The position numbers were made by a program, and so were the translations under genes. From NCBI RefSeq assembly GCF_002902945.1, contig NZ_CP026103.1:186001-250000 (forward strand): a DNA stretch of 64,000 bases, given 5' to 3'. Position 1 is the stretch's first letter, and each line of letters begins with the position of its first letter. Source of the DNA: Paraburkholderia caribensis (GTDB lineage Bacteria > Pseudomonadota > Gammaproteobacteria > Burkholderiales > Burkholderiaceae). This document shows, in pieces, positions 62,010 to 64,000 of the stretch. The notes beneath the pieces were generated by a model that saw nothing but the letters and a program-made list of their open reading frames with translations, did no database searches and had not been told where the DNA came from.

Positions 62010-64000
62010 CTAGCGCCGCAGGTTCGAGAACACATGGAGCAGATCCTCGAGCAGCACGGGCTTTTTCAGGTGCGCATCGAAACCGGCTCTCTGGGCCATC
62101 CTGATGTCCGCGTCCTGGCCGAAGCCGCTCAGCGCGACGCAGATCACGGACTTGAGCGTTGCCTCCTCGCGCAGCTTGCCGACGAACTCGAACCCATCCA
62201 TGCCCGGCATGCCGATGTCGGACAGAACGATATCGGGGATATCGCTGTCGAGGATCGACAAGGCCTGCTCGCCGCTGGTTGCCGTTTGCACGATCGCGCC
62301 TTCGCCTTCCAGAAGCAGTTTGAAGGTTTCGACGGTTGCCGCATCGTCGTCGACCATCAGCACCCGAACCCCGTGGAGCGAGTCCGCTGCGGCGCTATTG
62401 TTCGCGCCAGGGTAGACGTGCGCGCGATGTGTGGGCAGCGTGACCGTGAAGCTCGCGCCGTGGCCGATTCCCTCGGATTCCACCCGCACCGCGCCGCCGT
62501 GCAGATTCACGAGATCCCTGACCAGCGCCAGACCGATGCCAAGCCCGGCGCGACGCGCGGTCGGGTCGCGGCTTTGCTGGAACATGTCGAAGATATGCGG
62601 CAACAGCGACGGCTCGATGCCGCTGCCCGTGTCCGTCACGCGCAGCACGGCCTCGGCTTGTTCGCTGATTTGCAGCGAGACATCCACCGAGCCGTGCGTC
62701 GTGAATTTCAGTGCGTTGCTGATCAGATTCCAGACGATCTGCTCGACCCGCGTGAGATCCGCATGAACGATGACGGGCGCCTCCGTCACCGAGACGTTGA
62801 GCGCGATGCCGCGCTCCCGCGCCTCGTCCCGCACCGCGTTGCTGACGCGTTGCACGATCTCGCGCATGTCGACGACCGTGCGCACGACCGACAGCTTGCC
62901 GGTCCGCACACGCGAGATGTCGAGCAGATCGTCGATGATCTGCGCCTGACCGACGACCGTGCGCCGGATCGTATCCGTTGCGCGCGAGATATTCAGGCTT
63001 TGCCGCGTTTCCGGCGCGCGCGCGATCAGTTCGGCGCTCGCCGAGATCAGATTCAGCGGATGCTTGAGTTCGTGCGATACCACGGCGAGAAATTCGTCGC
63101 GGCGTCGCTGCGCATCGCGCTCGCCCGCGTCGCGCAACTGGTCGGTGGGGGTGCCTCGCGCAGCCGTCAGCGCCTGGCCGAATTCGCCGAGATCGCGCGC
63201 GATCTTCGTGAACCCGCTCATGCCTGCTTCGTCCAGACGGGACAGCACGCCGCTCGCGACGAAGCGCGTGCCGTCCTTGCGCACGTGCCAGCGCTCTTCG
63301 TCCGTGCGTCCGTTCAGCCGCGCTTGCGCGAATTCGCGCTGTGCGACACCGTTCGCGCGGTCTTCCCCGGTGGACAGCAGGTCGGCGGACTGGCCGATCA
63401 TTTCCGCCGCGGTGTAGCCGAAGATCCGCTCGGCGCCCGCATTCCAGGTGGTGACGAGCCCTTCGTCGTCGAACGTGATGATCGCGTAGTCCTTGGTGCC
63501 CTCGGCCACGATGCGCATGTGCCGCTCGCCTTCGCGCAGCCGCTCTTCGGCCAGCCGGCGGCCGGTGATGTCGATGAACGAGAGCACCGCGCCGTCGATG
63601 CGGTCTTCCGTCGTGCGGTAGGGCACGAAGCGCGCGAGATACCAGCGCCCGTCGTTGCTCTTCAGTTCGCGTTCGATCAGGCGCAAGGATTCGAATGCTT
63701 CCGCCGCGTCGTCGGCGAGCTTGTCGTATTCGAGCCGATGCGTGATATCGAGCAGCGACCGGCCGATATCCGACGCGATGATGCTGAAGACATCCGTCGC
63801 GCGCGGCGTGTAGCGCTTGATGCAGATATTGCGGTCGACGAAGATCGTGCCGATGTCGTTCGCGGCGATCAGGTTGCGCAGGTCGTCGTTGATCTTGCCC
63901 GTTTCCTCGACTTTCGACTTCAGCTCGGCGTTGACGGTGGTGAGTTCTTCGTTGATCGACTGAAGCTCTTCCTTGCTGGTTTCGAGTTCCTCCGTCGCCG
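62010..64000 (-). CDS. Hybrid sensor kinase, probably CheB/CheR-PAS-kinase-receiver fusion (5' part outside window)
   Basis: The frame is open to the window edge, leaving 663 codons. From the edge: a coiled-coil linker (LETSKEELQSINEELTTVNA) and PAS (NDIGTIFVDRNICIKRYTPR), in my experience typical of CheB-CheR-fused kinases; a second PAS with DITGRRLAEERL; a third PAS ending before the HisKA; HisKA with the H box VVSHELKHPLNLIS; HATPase (NALKFTTHG, GIGLALVRDLVNLHGG); and a receiver at the end (VLMVDDDAAT, phospho-Asp in VLSDIGMPGMDG, KKPV). The CheB and CheR domains themselves are predicted to lie upstream and are not seen. Confidence 0.85.
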   Translation of the reverse strand, partial: ATEELETSKEELQSINEELTTVNAELKSKVEETGKINDDLRNLIAANDIGTIFVDRNICIKRYTPRATDVFSIIASDIGRSLLDITHRLEYDKLADDAAEAFESLRLIERELKSNDGRWYLARFVPYRTTEDRIDGAVLSFIDITGRRLAEERLREGERHMRIVAEGTKDYAIITFDDEGLVTTWNAGAERIFGYTAAEMIGQSADLLSTGEDRANGVAQREFAQARLNGRTDEERWHVRKDGTRFVASGVLSRLDEAGMSGFTKIARDLGEFGQALTAARGTPTDQLRDAGERDAQRRRDEFLAVVSHELKHPLNLISASAELIARAPETRQSLNISRATDTIRRTVVGQAQIIDDLLDISRVRTGKLSVVRTVVDMREIVQRVSNAVRDEARERGIALNVSVTEAPVIVHADLTRVEQIVWNLISNALKFTTHGSVDVSLQISEQAEAVLRVTDTGSGIEPSLLPHIFDMFQQSRDPTARRAGLGIGLALVRDLVNLHGGAVRVESEGIGHGASFTVTLPTHRAHVYPGANNSAAADSLHGVRVLMVDDDAATVETFKLLLEGEGAIVQTATSGEQALSILDSDIPDIVLSDIGMPGMDGFEFVGKLREEATLKSVICVALSGFGQDADIRMAQRAGFDAHLKKPVLLEDLLHVFSNLRR

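Noticed and set aside
1..64000. CRISPR arrays, rRNA, tRNA genes and complete insertion sequences
   Set aside because: No regularly spaced repeats, no RNA gene signatures and no intact transposase with terminal repeats were seen on either strand.

Overview
The window looks like a stretch of a Burkholderiaceae chromosome or megaplasmid, most likely Paraburkholderia or Caballeronia. The reasons are high GC, long GC-biased open frames on both strands, a DUF4148-like exported protein, many chemoreceptors, and a mix of sugar-acid, sulfonate and aromatic-acid catabolic cassettes. This assignment is inference from gene content and protein style; no rRNA, tRNA or core phylogenetic marker is visible.

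Layout. (1) 2-4614: the end of a sugar-acid/hydroxy-acid catabolic operon (ACS-type MFS permease, SDR, IlvD/Edd dehydratase, beta-hydroxyacid dehydrogenase). (2) 4680-9171: a LysR regulator divergent from a Tat-exported serine esterase, an NmrA-type oxidoreductase and an aldo/keto reductase, with a perfect dyad in the divergent region. (3) 9395-34301: a signalling region with four chemoreceptors, a three-gene phosphorelay joined by ATGA overlaps, a Cache-GGDEF cyclase, a degenerate EAL-HDOD protein, an orphan sugar-binding protein, an OprB porin and a ThDP enzyme. Debris lies between them: an ISKra4-like transposase remnant, a truncated copy of the neighbouring histidine kinase, a GNAT pseudogene and a phage-type small protein. 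(4) 34666-42787: a DoxX-like membrane protein, a soluble lytic transglycosylase and a sulfonate/sulfone assimilation locus (ssuCBA plus an SfnB/DszC-like flavoprotein, convergent with an LLM monooxygenase). (5) 43557-47688: an ECF sigma/RskA-like anti-sigma pair divergent from a Tat-exported ferritin-like protein, followed by an Nramp metal transporter. (6) 48140-56545: a mandelate-to-benzoate cluster (LysR, benzoylformate decarboxylase, aldehyde dehydrogenase, PanE-like reductase, a 29-codon ORF, AAHS permease, mandelate dehydrogenase). (7) 57105-64000: FixJ-type receiver plus PAS kinase, a DUF4148-like protein, a resolvase-fold protein without its catalytic residues overlapping a degenerate receiver, and the 3' part of a large hybrid kinase whose linker matches CheB/CheR-fused kinases.

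The strongest new observations read from the sequence are these: identical GCATCC-N16-CGTAA elements in front of both the ECF sigma gene and the divergent ferritin-like gene; a catalytically dead resolvase translationally coupled to a pseudo-receiver beside a hybrid kinase; a 29-codon ORF with a strong ribosome binding site joined by TAATG to the mandelate-cluster permease gene; and a decayed partial duplicate of the 11.7-13.9 kb kinase about 13 kb away in inverted orientation.
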